DNA of 64,000 nucleotides from Paguma larvata (lineage: Eukaryota; Chordata; Mammalia; Carnivora; Viverridae): positions 71,337,788 to 71,401,787 of the forward strand of contig CM057836.1 in NCBI GenBank assembly GCA_030068075.1, given 5' to 3'. This document shows positions 24,140 through 36,300 of this stretch, one piece after another (position 1 is the stretch's first letter; each line of letters begins with the position of its first letter). The position numbers were made by a program, and so were the translations under genes. A model generated the notes under the pieces. That model saw only the letters and a program-made list of their open reading frames with translations, had not been told where the DNA came from and searched no databases.

Positions 24140-27100
24140 AGAGAGACAGAGCTAGTGGGAGAGGGGCAGAGAGAGAGGGAGACACAGAATCTGAAGCAGG
24201 CTTCTGGCTCCACACTGTCAGCACAGAGATCGACATGGGGCTGGAACTCACAAGCCGTGAGGTCATGACTTGAGCCAAAGTCGGACACTTAACTGACTGA
24301 GTCACCCATTCCCTGCAATTGGAATTTTGATAGGGATTTCATTGGATCTGTAGATTGCTTTGAGTAGTATGGATATTTTAACAATATTAATTCTTCCAAT
24401 CCATGAACATGGGATATCTTTGCACTTACTTGTGCCTTCTTTAATTTCTTTTATCAGTGTCTTACAGTTTTTGGTTTATAGATATTTCACCTCCCTAGTT
24501 AAATTAATTCCTAAGTGTTTACTGTTTCTGATGCTATTGTAAATAAGACTATTTTCTTAATTTTTTTTCAGATAGTTCATTGTTAAGGGTGCCTGGGTGG
24601 CTCAATCAGTTAAGCGTCCACTCTTGGTTTTCGTCTCGGGTCGTGATCTCACAGTATGTGAGTTTGAGCCCTGCATCAGGCTCTGTCCTGACAGATGGAG
24701 CCTGCTTGGGATTTCTCTCTCCCTCTCTGCCTCTCCCTGTCTTGCTCTGTCTCTCTCAAAAAATAAAAATTAAAAATTTTTAGAAAAAAGGCAGTTCAAT
24801 GTTAGTATGTGGAAATTCAACTGATTTTTGTAATTTGTGTTGGTATCCTGTAAAATTGCTTATTTTATTTATTCTAACAGGTTTTTGGTGGAGTCTTTAG
24901 GGTTTTTTATGTATAAGATCATGTCATCTGTGAACAGGAACGGTTTTGCTTCTTTCTTTCCAATTTGGATGCTTTTTAATTTTTTTTTTCTTGCATAATT
25001 ACTCTGGCTGGGGCTTCCATTCATGCTACGTTGAATAGGAATGGAGAGAGTGGACACCCTTCTCCTATTCCTGATCTTAGAGGAAAAGCTTTTAGCTTTT
25101 CACCATTGAGTATGTGATATTAGCTGTGGGTCACTCAGTTGGATTTAATCTCTCCATACCGTCAGTCTGTCTTTTATAATTTTATTTATAGTATTTTATT
25201 TTAGAATTGTTTATGTATGTGCCTTCTCACTCCTGCTGCTCAGGGACCATTGTATTCCCCATTACACCCAGCACAGTTCTTTACCTACAGAGCAGACTCA
25301 CTAAATGGTAGTTGAATGGATTTGTTGAATCTAGCACATTTAAAATATGATCAATTTTACAGCATTTTTCTGTGCATCATTTCAGGCATACTGTCATATA
25401 AAATTTATCAAGAAGGGGCCCTGGATGGTTCAGTCAATTAAAAGTCTCATTTCAGGGGCGCCTGGGTAGCTCAGCTGGTTAAGTGGCCGACTTTGGCTCA
25501 GGTCATGATCTCACAGTCTGTGAGTTCAAGGCCCGTGTCGGACTCTGTGCTGGCGGCTCAGAGCCTGGAGCCTGCTTCAGATTCTGTATCTCCCTTTCTC
25601 TCTGCCTTTCCCCTGCTCATACTGTGTCTCTATGTCTCTCAAAAATAAATAAACGTTAAAAAAAATAAAAAAAAATAAAAGTCTCGTTTCAGCTCAGGTC
25701 ATGATCTCGCAGTTCATGAGTTAGAGCCCCACACTGGGCTCTCTGCTATCATTGCAGAGCCTGCTTTGGATCCTCTGTCTCCCTCTCTCTCTGCCCCTCC
25801 CCTGCTCTGCTCTCTCTCTCTCTCTTTCAAAAATGAACATTAAAAAAAAAGATTAACCATGAAAAGTGAGCGTTGGCTGAATGTTTTGACGCTCCATCTC
25901 TGAAAATGTATTTTTTCCATTATTAAGATAGAGAATAAGTTATATAATGCTGTATGGTCATAAAGGATTATGAATGACAGGTAATAAAGTGAGCTTGAGA
26001 CCTGTATTAATCTATTTTTGGTGTCCTTGTCCATTCTGTGTAGTCAGTTAAGCTTTCACCAGGGCAATACGATCTACGTCCCGCACCAGTTCCCAAGCAC
26101 GCTTCCAGGTAATTATATACTTTTTAAGTTGCTTTTAATAATTTCACTCATGCCTTTTTATTTACATACTTAACCAATACTAATGGCTTTTAAACCTCAT
26201 TTATGCCCATCATATCCATATTAGCATTTTTAAATATTTAGTGAGAGGTAGGGAATAAGTTAATTAAGTTGTCACATTAAAAAATAGATTTAGAATATCA
26301 TGGTTTTTTTTTTTTAAATATAGGAGCTTTGTATTTCGCTCTGCAGTTCAAAGATTTCCAACAAGCTACTTCATTCCTGTAAGTATATTGTAGACAATTA
26401 ACTCCTGATGAATTTGATGTTTAAAACATGCAATGGTTCATTTTGAGATATCAAGATTAACATTTTGTTCACTGTAGTAGATAAGCAACGGATGATTAAT
26501 GTAATTGATCTAATACGTACTTGAAGTGTATCTGAAGATATACTAGGGATTTCAATGTATGTAAAAGTTATAGAAGAAAAGTAAAGGCACCTTTACTTTC
26601 TGTAGGTCTTGACTCCTGTCACCTTCTCAGTGAAGTCATCCCTGGTCACTTGTTCAGAATTTCCTGTGCCCCTTCCTTGTTTTTTTTCCTTCTCCATATT
26701 GCTCATCACTGTCTAATGTACTACACTTAAACATTAACCTCTGTCTCCCTCACTAGAACATAAGCTTCATGAAGGTGAGGATTTTTGTCTGTTTCTGTCC
26801 TGTATACATAACATGTAGAAAAATGGCTGACACATGGTATTTCTTGATTTAATTAATTGATAAAGTCAGAGATATTCGATAACCATTAAATTAACAACAA
26901 AAAGGAAATCTCTCTCTGGTTTCTTTCCAAAGTGTGAAAATGCCTACCTGTTTCTACGAGTTTCCAAATATATGTACATGTGTTATGATAAAATTGAACT
27001 CCTTTAGATAACTAGTAGGATGTCAAAAAATAAATAATTATATAAACATTTTGAAGGACTAAGGAAATATGAAATTATTTGGGGGTGGTTTGATGGACTT

Positions 27101-30100
27101 GAGTAGTTACCTATTTGTAACTAGAAACTCAGGGGGAGAGAAACACACAGTGAACATCCGAAAGAGGAATTTAGATAACAGAGTTCAGAAACAGACCATA
27201 GGCTATGTAAGAATTTTATATTTGATAAAGATGGTGTGTCAAATCAGTAGGGAAAGGAAGAGCTATTTTATGCTAGACAATTGATTAAATAACTTAGAAA
27301 ATTAAGTTAGATTCTTCATACCACATATTAGAATGAATTCATATTGATTAAATAATTAAATACTTTTGAAACCATAAAACCAGAAGAAAACATATTAGCA
27401 TATATCTAATTTTAGGATAAGGCAGATTTTCTGAGATAATAGCAATGGGTGAGAACTGCAAAGGAAAAGAAGTATTTGATTTGATTCCATCACATTTAAA
27501 TTTTTTTGTGTATCAGAAAACAAACTGTGAATAAGTAAACAGGCAGATGCAAATTAGGAAAAATATCTTCAACGTACACGGCACATAAAGGGCTGACGGC
27601 CTTATCTACGCTTCTCTCACCAGTCTATAGGAGGGACAACTGGGTGGCTCAGTCAGTTAAGCGTCCAACTTTGGCTTAGGTCGTGATCTCATGGTTCGTG
27701 AGTTCAAACCCCGCATGGGTCTCTGCACTGATGCTGTCAGTGTGGAGCCTGCCTAGGATTCTCTCTTTCTCTCTCTCTCTTTCTCTCTCTCTGCCCCTTC
27801 TCCCCCTTTCTCTCTCTCCAATTCAATAACCTTAATTAAAAAAAATTCTATAGAAGAAACATCAGTTGAAAAGTAAAACAGGTGAAGGAAATGTGAGAAG
27901 CTGAAAGGCTGATTGAAAACTGTCTGTATGTGGGTGGTGTGCTGGGATGAATAGTGGCTCCAAAAATGTGTCTGTGTCCTCATTCTCAGAACCTGTGAGT
28001 GTTATCTTGTGTGGCAGAATCTGTCGGTGTGATTTTGTGAAGGATCTTGAGATGGGGAGATTATCCTGGATTTCCAGTGGGCCCCGTATGCAATCACAGA
28101 TGTCCTTACAAGAAAGCGGGGAGAGATTTGAGAAGGGGGGAAGGCAGTGTGGCTGCAGAGGCAGAGGTTAGAGTGACGTGGCCACAAGCCAAGGAACGTG
28201 GCCATCACCAGGAGCTGGAAGAGGCCCTTCCCTAGAGCCTCCAGAGGTATCCTTGCTGACCCCTTGATTTTAGTCCAGTGACACTGATTTCAGACTTCTG
28301 GGCCCTGGAACTATGAGAGAATAAAATTCTGTCGTTTTACACCACAAATGTGTAGTGATTTGTCACGGCAGGCACAGGACACGACTACAGGTAGTGATTA
28401 TGTCCAGTGGATTTCACAGCGGATTGATGGGAGGAGGGCGTGGCTTTTCCTTTCCCTAGGCCTTTTCTCTCAGACATATCAGTGGCTTCAAAATGACTCC
28501 TCGGCCTCTGGTCTGGGGTATAGGCCATTTACCAATGTTCTGGGAGCTGAGTCGGGGAAGAGGCTGGGGGATCTCACCATTTGGGGTATAGAGAAGTTCA
28601 CTTAATTCCTGTTTTCAGTAAAGGCTCCTGTCCTCAGAGTGCCTGGGGCTCCTGAGTCCAGTTCTCTGGTGCGGTCTCCCCAGAAACGAAGCCCCCCGCA
28701 CCTGGGGATGTGGGAAGGGGGTGAGGCGGAGGCACCTGGAGAGAAGAGGTCCCCTGGCCCTCCTGCTTTCAGCCCCCACCTACCATTCCTACCTCACAGG
28801 GGGCCCCTCAGGGCTGAAATTCCTGACTTCCTTTTGGGTTCTCTGGAGCAAATCAGCCTGCTCCTCCGCAGGCCCTCTCCGGGCGCGTGAGCTTCAGCCA
28901 TCTCCAGACTGAGCCCCATCAGGTACCATTCCGACACACTGCTTCATGTCTACCCCAGATATCTTATCTCTTCTCTTGGGGGTGTGTGTGGAATGGCTGT
29001 TGTCTCTTCTCTTGGGGTGGGGGCGTGTGGAATGGGGGGGTGGATAGTTATGCCTTTTTTATTTGACAGAGGAGGAACAGAGACAGATGTATGTGTCTGG
29101 TTGGCTTTGGCAGCCAGCAGTTAAGACACCTGGATTTTTTTTTGCTAGGTAATACTCTATTTCCCTTGAAATATATTCTTAGAACAAATTTTTTAAAATG
29201 TATATTTACTTTTGAGAGAGAGAGGAAGACACAGAACTTGAAGCAGGCTCCAGGCTCTGAGCTGTCAGCACAAAGTCCGACGCGGGGCTCAAACTCACAG
29301 ACCGTGAGATTGTGAGCTGACCCAAAGTGGGACATTCAACTGACTGAGCCACCTAGGCCCCGGATTGAAACATATGCTTTAAATGAATGCTGTGAGCTAA
29401 TAATGATTTGTTTACTATTAGTAAAGAGACTCAAATAAAAAATTGTTTGATATTAGTTCAGCTTATGTGTCCTGCAAGAGGAGCAGCCTGGTATATGAAA
29501 TAGCACAAGCCAGTTGATTCTGACAGTCTTTGCTTTTGTTCTCATCGCTTTTATGGAGATGATTTTTGGAGATCCTTATTCTGCTGCCATTTTCATTGAT
29601 GTCACCTCATCCATTCTATTTTATAAATAAATGTGATTCACTGATTTGGAACATCCTGTCCTTCAACAAAGTGAACAGAATACTTTCATGGAAAATGTTC
29701 TAACACAAAGAAGTAGCCCAGGGCTGTGATTCATGTCTATCCTAAACATGCATTTCCCACAGCAGAATGTGGGTTTGGTTTAGAGCCACAAACTTGTAAA
29801 CTGTAGAAAGTAAATTCCTTTGATCCCAGCAGTGGGAGATGGTGGAGTGCTGTGTTGAGTATGGTACAGAAATGCTGCCTCGCAGGAGAACATTCTCAAC
29901 TGTTAAGTAAATGCAGTAATCTTTAGGCCGTTATAATAAGCCACTTAACGTTTATCTGAAAAACTCATTTGATTGATTTCATCTTTCAGTTTAATTGTTC
30001 TAGAAGTTAACATTATAATTGCAGAACTGTTTAGGACTCTTAGAACTGGAAGGAACTTTATAAGTGAGCTACAGCTGACCCTTGAACAACACGGATTTGG

Positions 30101-30919
30101 ACTGTGTGGGTCCGCTTATGCGTGGATTTTTTTAAGTAAATTTAGTACAGTACTGTAAATGTATTTTCTCTTATTATCTTCTTTATAACATTTGTTTCTA
30201 TAGCTTTATTGTAAGAATACAGTATTATAATACATACAACATACAAAATTCATGCTAATTTGACTGTATATGTTATTAGTAAGGCTTTCAGTCAACGGTG
30301 AGCTATTAGCAGTTAAGTTGTGGGGGGGAGTCCAAAGTTATACATGGATTTTCCACTGCTCGGGGCCCAGTGCCCCTAACCCCCATGCTGTGCAAGGGTC
30401 AACTGTACTCTGTTAGGGTTGGCTTTGATGGTGATAACCACCATCATTCATTGAGTGTTTTCTGGTGCAGGTGCATTTAATTCTTACAGCAACTTGGTGG
30501 GGTTCACAGGTCAGGAAATGGAAGTTAGTTTCCAGAGGTCGCAGGGTTATTTAGGAAGTGGAGCTGCGACTTAGGCCCCGTTTATAGTGACCTCAAAACC
30601 TGGCCTCTAAGCTGTGCTGCCTAGTGCGTGAGCATGATCAAGTGACTAGCTTAGTGCCTTTGGACATTTACAGCTGATCTGGGGTCAAATCCAAGTGGCA
30701 GATATTGTGTTGTCTCTGGCATCACCATTCCTCACTGATGACTCAGGCTTGTTTGTGGGCCCAGGTTGGACCCTTTTTGCAGCAGAAGTTCACATGCAGG
30801 AAGCTTCTGTCTCCTGAGAGGTCCATCTGCCAGCCTGCCTGTTAGGCCCTGATCATCTAAGATGCTTTTTAAAAAAAAAAAAAAAAAAATTTTTAATGGT
30901 TGCTTATTTTCGAGAGAGG

Positions 30920-30969
<50 letters not shown>

Positions 30970-33282
30970 ACAAGTGGGGGAGGGGCAGAGAGAGAGGGAG
31001 ACACAGAATCTGAAGCAGGCTCCAGGCTCTGAACTGTCAGCATAGAGCCTGACGCGGGACTCGAACTCACGAACAGTAAGGTCATGATCTGAGCTGAAGT
31101 TTGGTGCTTAACCGACTAAGCCACCCAGGTGTCCCCTAAGATGCTTAACAACGGATGGATGCAGCTTAGGCTTCAGCTGGGAGCCTTGCTACACTGGCTT
31201 TTCCTAATTGGCCATATATTTTCCCTGGGACACCTGTAGGATATTAGAACTTCCAGTCTTTTCTCAGCAAAGTCTCTTCATAAAAAGCTGGACTCAACTG
31301 AGTCTAGCTGGCTTCAGTGGAAGTTCTTTCATCTACTCTACACATCTCTTTTGGATGGCTCTGTGTGTGAGGCCCCTATGCCAGGTGTATTCGATGCAAA
31401 TGAGACATTTTATCAGTGTTCTCCCTTCCCTCTCGAAGGGCAAGAACACTCTAAAGTCAATAACTTCCCCCAAAAAATTAAAAAATAAAGTCAGGGGCGC
31501 CTGGGTGGCTCAGTCGGTTAAGCGGCCGACTTCAGCTCAGGTCATGATCTCACAGTCTGTGAGTTCGAGCCCCACATCGGGCTCTTTGCTAATGGCTCAT
31601 CAGAGCCTGGAGCCTGCTTCAGATTCTGTGTCTCCCTCTCTGTCTGCCCTTCCCCTGCTCACGCTCTATCTCTATGTCTCTCAAAAATAAATAAACGTTA
31701 AAAATTAAGAAAAAAAAATAAAGTCAATAACCCAACCAAGGTGTACCGTCACAAGCACAGAGGAACTAGTGTGGGACAAATGGGTTAGCATGCCCAACTT
31801 GAAACATGGCAGCCAAAATTAGACACTGATGACTCAAGTTTAATATTATCTGTTGATAGAAGCAGATGTGCCTTCTTCCTTCTGGCCATCTCCAGAACTT
31901 TCTGATACATTCACGTGTAAGCTTCTTAGCAAGTGCCGATTCCAGGTGAAAGAAAGAGAGAAGGGCAGGAGTGAAGAAAAGGCTTGAATGACACCCACGC
32001 TTGTCCCTTCAGAGCCTGTATTCTAAGCCAAACTCAAAGAAACCAAAGTGCAAGTTGTCCTGTCAGCCTTTGGATCCAAAGGATTTTTAATGAGGCATTT
32101 ATTAGTTGAGGGGTAGAGGAGGGAAATTTGTATTTAGACCTCCCTGCCCACTGCAGTAATGCCTGAACCTCCATAGTAGCAATATTTTAAAAACAGATTT
32201 TATTTTTCACTAATCTCTATACCCAGCATAGGGGTCAAACTCAAAACTCTGAGATCAAGAGTCGAATGCTCTTCTGACTGAGCCAGCCAGGTGCCCCCTA
32301 GTAAGTATTTTGGTATAAAAGCCTAAGATCTGAGACATGAGACATGTGCCATTCTTTTTTTAAAATTTTTTTTAATGTTTATTTATTTTTGAGAGAGAGA
32401 GACACAGAGAGTGAGTGGGGGCGGGGGCAGAGAGAAAGAGGGAGACACAAAATCTGAAGCATTCAATGACTTGAGCTGATGTTGGACACTTAACTGACTA
32501 AGCCACCCAGGTGCCCCTGAATTTAAAGTTTATGTTTTCTTTTCTTTTTTTTTTTTTTAAGTTTATGTTTTCTATTCTAAAAGTAATATAGGATTTCCTG
32601 CTCAGTATGGCAAATTGGCCATCCATCCATCTCTTCTCACTCTTAAATTGCAATAAAACGGTAGTAAAAGAATAAATAAATCCACATGGATAAATAGAAA
32701 AAAAGGGAAACACTGGCAGATGAGATTTCAACAATTTTTGGACAATAGAAAGTAGAGGAAGCCACAGATTAAGAAGCAGGCAGGGGATGATGCAGAAGGG
32801 ACGGGAGCCTGTTTGTCTCTTAGAACTGCAGGGAGGGACTTGCGGGGAAAGTAAAGTGAGACATAGGGAATTAGTTGAACACCAGGGAATTAATCAAAAC
32901 TGTATACAGAGAGTAAGTTAAGTCTGGAGGCCTCCTTCCTCTCCTAATGTAAAATGTTGCTCTTTGGACATTTGCCCCTTAAGCAAAAGATTAGTAGAAT
33001 TTATCCTCTGGAAACACTCAATGAGCCTAGAGGACAGAGAACCACATCCTGACACTGAGGGAACCCCAGGAAAAAGTCCGGCTCCCCATTCATTTGCCTT
33101 ATCTCCACACAGCCCAGCCACCTAAGCTTCCACCAGGCAAATGTAAAAAGCCGATAACACGAATGAGAGATGGAAATAAATGAGAAGGATGGAAACCTGG
33201 TTGAGAACAGAATGCAGGGAATAGAAGGAAGATTTTTTAATACATTTTTTAAATGTTTATTTATTTTGAGAGTGGGTAGGGG

Positions 33283-33328
<46 letters not shown>

Positions 33329-36300
33329 ATCCTAAGCATGCTCCAGTCACAGCACAGAGCCGGATGAGGGGCTTGATCCCACAACCGTGAGATCATGACC
33401 TGAGTTGAAATCAAGAATCGGACTTAACTTATTGAGCCACCCAGGCACCCTGAGGGAAGGTTTTTTAAAATCCAGTTAGCATCCACAGAGAGAGAAAAAA
33501 AGGGAAAATTATTCAGCGTAGAATTCTATGTTCAGCCAAATAGTCCATTGTGAAGACAAAATAAAGACATTTTCCAGCATGCAAAAACTCACAAAAAATG
33601 CCTTCCAAATACTCTTTTTAAAGATGTCGCTGGTGATAAAATACAGTAAAATAAAGAAATGAATCCAGAAGGAGGGAGACGTGGGATCTAGGACAAAGCG
33701 GATCCAGCCTGGGAGAGCACATGTCCCAGATGGATCCACTGTGCAGCAGGCTGAGAGGGAAACCAATCCACATTGAGAAAGAAACTAAAGAACCCCGGAA
33801 GGAATGTTTTTAAGGAGAAAAGGATTTAAGAACAGTCAATATGATGGGAAAAATTAAGAAAATATGTATAGCAAAATGTGCAAGTAAAAAACCCAAGATA
33901 CTAATGAACCCCAGGTAAAACAAAGGACCGTCTAAGAAAAGGTATCATAATATGTAACTTGGCTCTGCAAGGAATAATATTTATTTAGTAAACATTGGTT
34001 AGTGATTTAAAATGCTACTTTGAAATAAAATAAAATAGAATGCTGCTTTGAGTGGATGAGGAGAGAGGAATAGTGGACAGGGCAAGTACCATATCTTCAT
34101 TCATTCCAGGAGGCCATCGATAGATAATTTCTAAAGTATAAATTAAGAAATATCAATATGAACATACTATTTAATGATGAGGTCACTTCTATAAGAACGG
34201 TTTAAAATAGTTAAAAATAGTTGTCTTAGGCTCTTTAGAACCTTCTCAGAGACATGTATGCCTAAGACGTAAGTGTAAAAGGTGTTTCTAAGAGTGCTAG
34301 TTGCATGAATGAATCAGTATAGTGTTATTTCAGTGAAATGTTGTGTGCACAGTCACCAGCCTCTGCTGTTACACACTCTTAAAAACAAAACACAAGAACC
34401 GGTTATCTTAGGGAATGCAATTAGAGGAGAGAGACCAGACTTTTGTTTTTCATTTTAAGGCTTTTGGTTCCCATTGATTTTTAAAACTAGACTTCTCTAT
34501 AAATTTAATAAAATGTCTTACAATTTAAGTAAAAATATATAAAAATTTAAAGTTAGAGGAAAAAATAAATTATAGATAATTTGGAAAATATAGAAAATTC
34601 TGTTTATAATTTTTGTCATTGCTCATATGCAACCAATAATGTTAATTTTCTCCGTTTTCCTCTGTAGTTTTAAAAACATAGTTGTGAAAAAAATAAAAAC
34701 ATAGTTGTGATCATGGTGCATGATAATTTTATATCCTTTTTTTTACCTAGCATATGTTTCACTTTATATTACTACAGATCCTTTTAAACTTTATTTTTAC
34801 TAGGTAAATAATCAAGTTATCACATCATAATTTACTCAGCCATTTCCCTCTTGATGGTCAGTCTTGTTTTCATTTATTCCACATACAGGAGCCTTCATTA
34901 TCCCAGTAGAACTTGAACCACCAAAAAGACCTATTAACGCGAACCCACTTTAAGAAGAATCAAAATCTCAAAGTAGTCAATAAAGTTTGATTTGGTCTTT
35001 CCTTTAAAAAAATTGGACTGAGGCACCTGGGTGGCTCAGTCGAAGCATCTGACTTCGGCTCAGGTCTTGATCTCACAGTTTGTATACTTGAGCCTCACCT
35101 TGGGTTCTGTGCTGACAGCGCGGAGCCTGGAGCCTGCTTCAAGTTCTGTGTCTCCCTCTCTCTCTGCCCCTCCCCCGCTCACACTCTGTCTCTGTCTCTC
35201 TCTCTCTCAAAAATAAGTAAATAAATATTAAAAAATTTTAAAAACTTGGATTAAAAACTAGGAAGATATCCTATAATTGCAACTAAGTGCTAATTCCTAA
35301 GTTAAAGAGGAGACTGTGTTGAGTTTTTCTGACAATATCTTATCATAGAATAGTGACATCTTTCACTTCATGTTTGACATTCTAATGAAATCACAGAGGA
35401 CAAATTTTAGAAAAAATGTTGTTTGAAGTGTCATCAGTTTTCCCAGGGGCGTCTCCTCTGGCATTTGAAATCATTCTTTACTGAAGTGCCAATACTGTCA
35501 CAATCCTTGTCGTCGTCTCTTTTCTTGTTAGCTAACTTAACTTTGCTGGGTCCTCATTAGTCCATCAAAGACTTTTCCTGTGATTTAGGTACTTTTCCAT
35601 CACTTTCCTGGACTTCATGAAATCTTGCATTTTTTGGGTAAAATGCGCATTTTCACTGTGAATTGGATTTGTACTTTGTTTGAGATGTATTATTAAATAT
35701 CATTTAAGAATGACGGAGAGAAACTGACTCAAAAAGACACTGTCCTGTCTGCAATGGTGGATGCCAGTGTTAAGCAGGGAGAGATGTTGGAATAGAATAT
35801 AATTTTTAATTTCAAAAAAATTTTTTTAATGTTTTTATTTATTTTTGAGAGAGGGAAGGATGGAGTGTGAGTGGGGGAGGGGCAGAGAGAGAGGGAGACA
35901 CAGAATCTGTAGCAGGCTTCAGGCTCTGAGTTGTCAACACAGAGCCTGAAGCGGGGCTCGAATCCATGAGCCTTGAGATCGTGACCTGAGCCGATGTCAG
36001 ACGCCTAACCAACTGAGCCACCCAGGTGCCCCTTGAATAGGATATAATTTTGTAAGAGGTCAGCTCCCTGGAGAACTCTTCTGTGTTATGACAACTTTGT
36101 TTGCATTCACAACTTTGTTATACAAAGACTATGGTACTGAATACTCAGATCAAAAGACGAATGCCAACATAAGACTGAGTGCATAAAGTCTTTTCTAAAT
36201 TCGAGCATAATTTTTTTATGGATTATCACAAACGTTATTTGCTAGGGTAGAGATTCTATACAGTTTCTTGATCTAGATTGCCAAAAAAAGTATCACATTC

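Larger units (their letters stand above)
22340..25130 (-). mobile_element. L1 (L1MA-type) ORF2 3' part and 3'UTR, antisense
   Basis: Reading the - strand, the element runs from ORF2 reverse-transcriptase C-terminal sequence (about 25130) through the 3'UTR to about 22340. Markers on the + strand include TTCATCCATGTTGTTGCAAA and TCATGTCATCTGTGAACAGG. It is broken by stops and by three SINE insertions, so it is dead. Confidence 0.88.
13076..26043. other. STPG4: STPG4 intron 3
   Basis: This 13-kb intron contains numerous CAN-SINEs, a MER20 copy (16413-16670), L2-like tails (about 16740-17165), an old sense L1 (about 19020-19800), a long antisense L1 (22340-25130) and a CpG-dense unassigned block (17540-18070). 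Between about 19800 and 22300 I see AT-rich DNA with one weak internal duplication and no gene. Confidence 0.75.

Noticed and set aside
31208..31690. 160-codon open frame
   Set aside because: Its C-terminal half is a translated CAN-SINE (the recurring [18 protein letters not shown] reading seen in many copies), so it is repeat-derived.
33480..34000. A-rich block resembling LINE-type sequence (GTAGAATTCTATGTTCAGCC and following)
   Set aside because: It resembles an old LINE-related repeat, but I could not name the family or set its ends with confidence.
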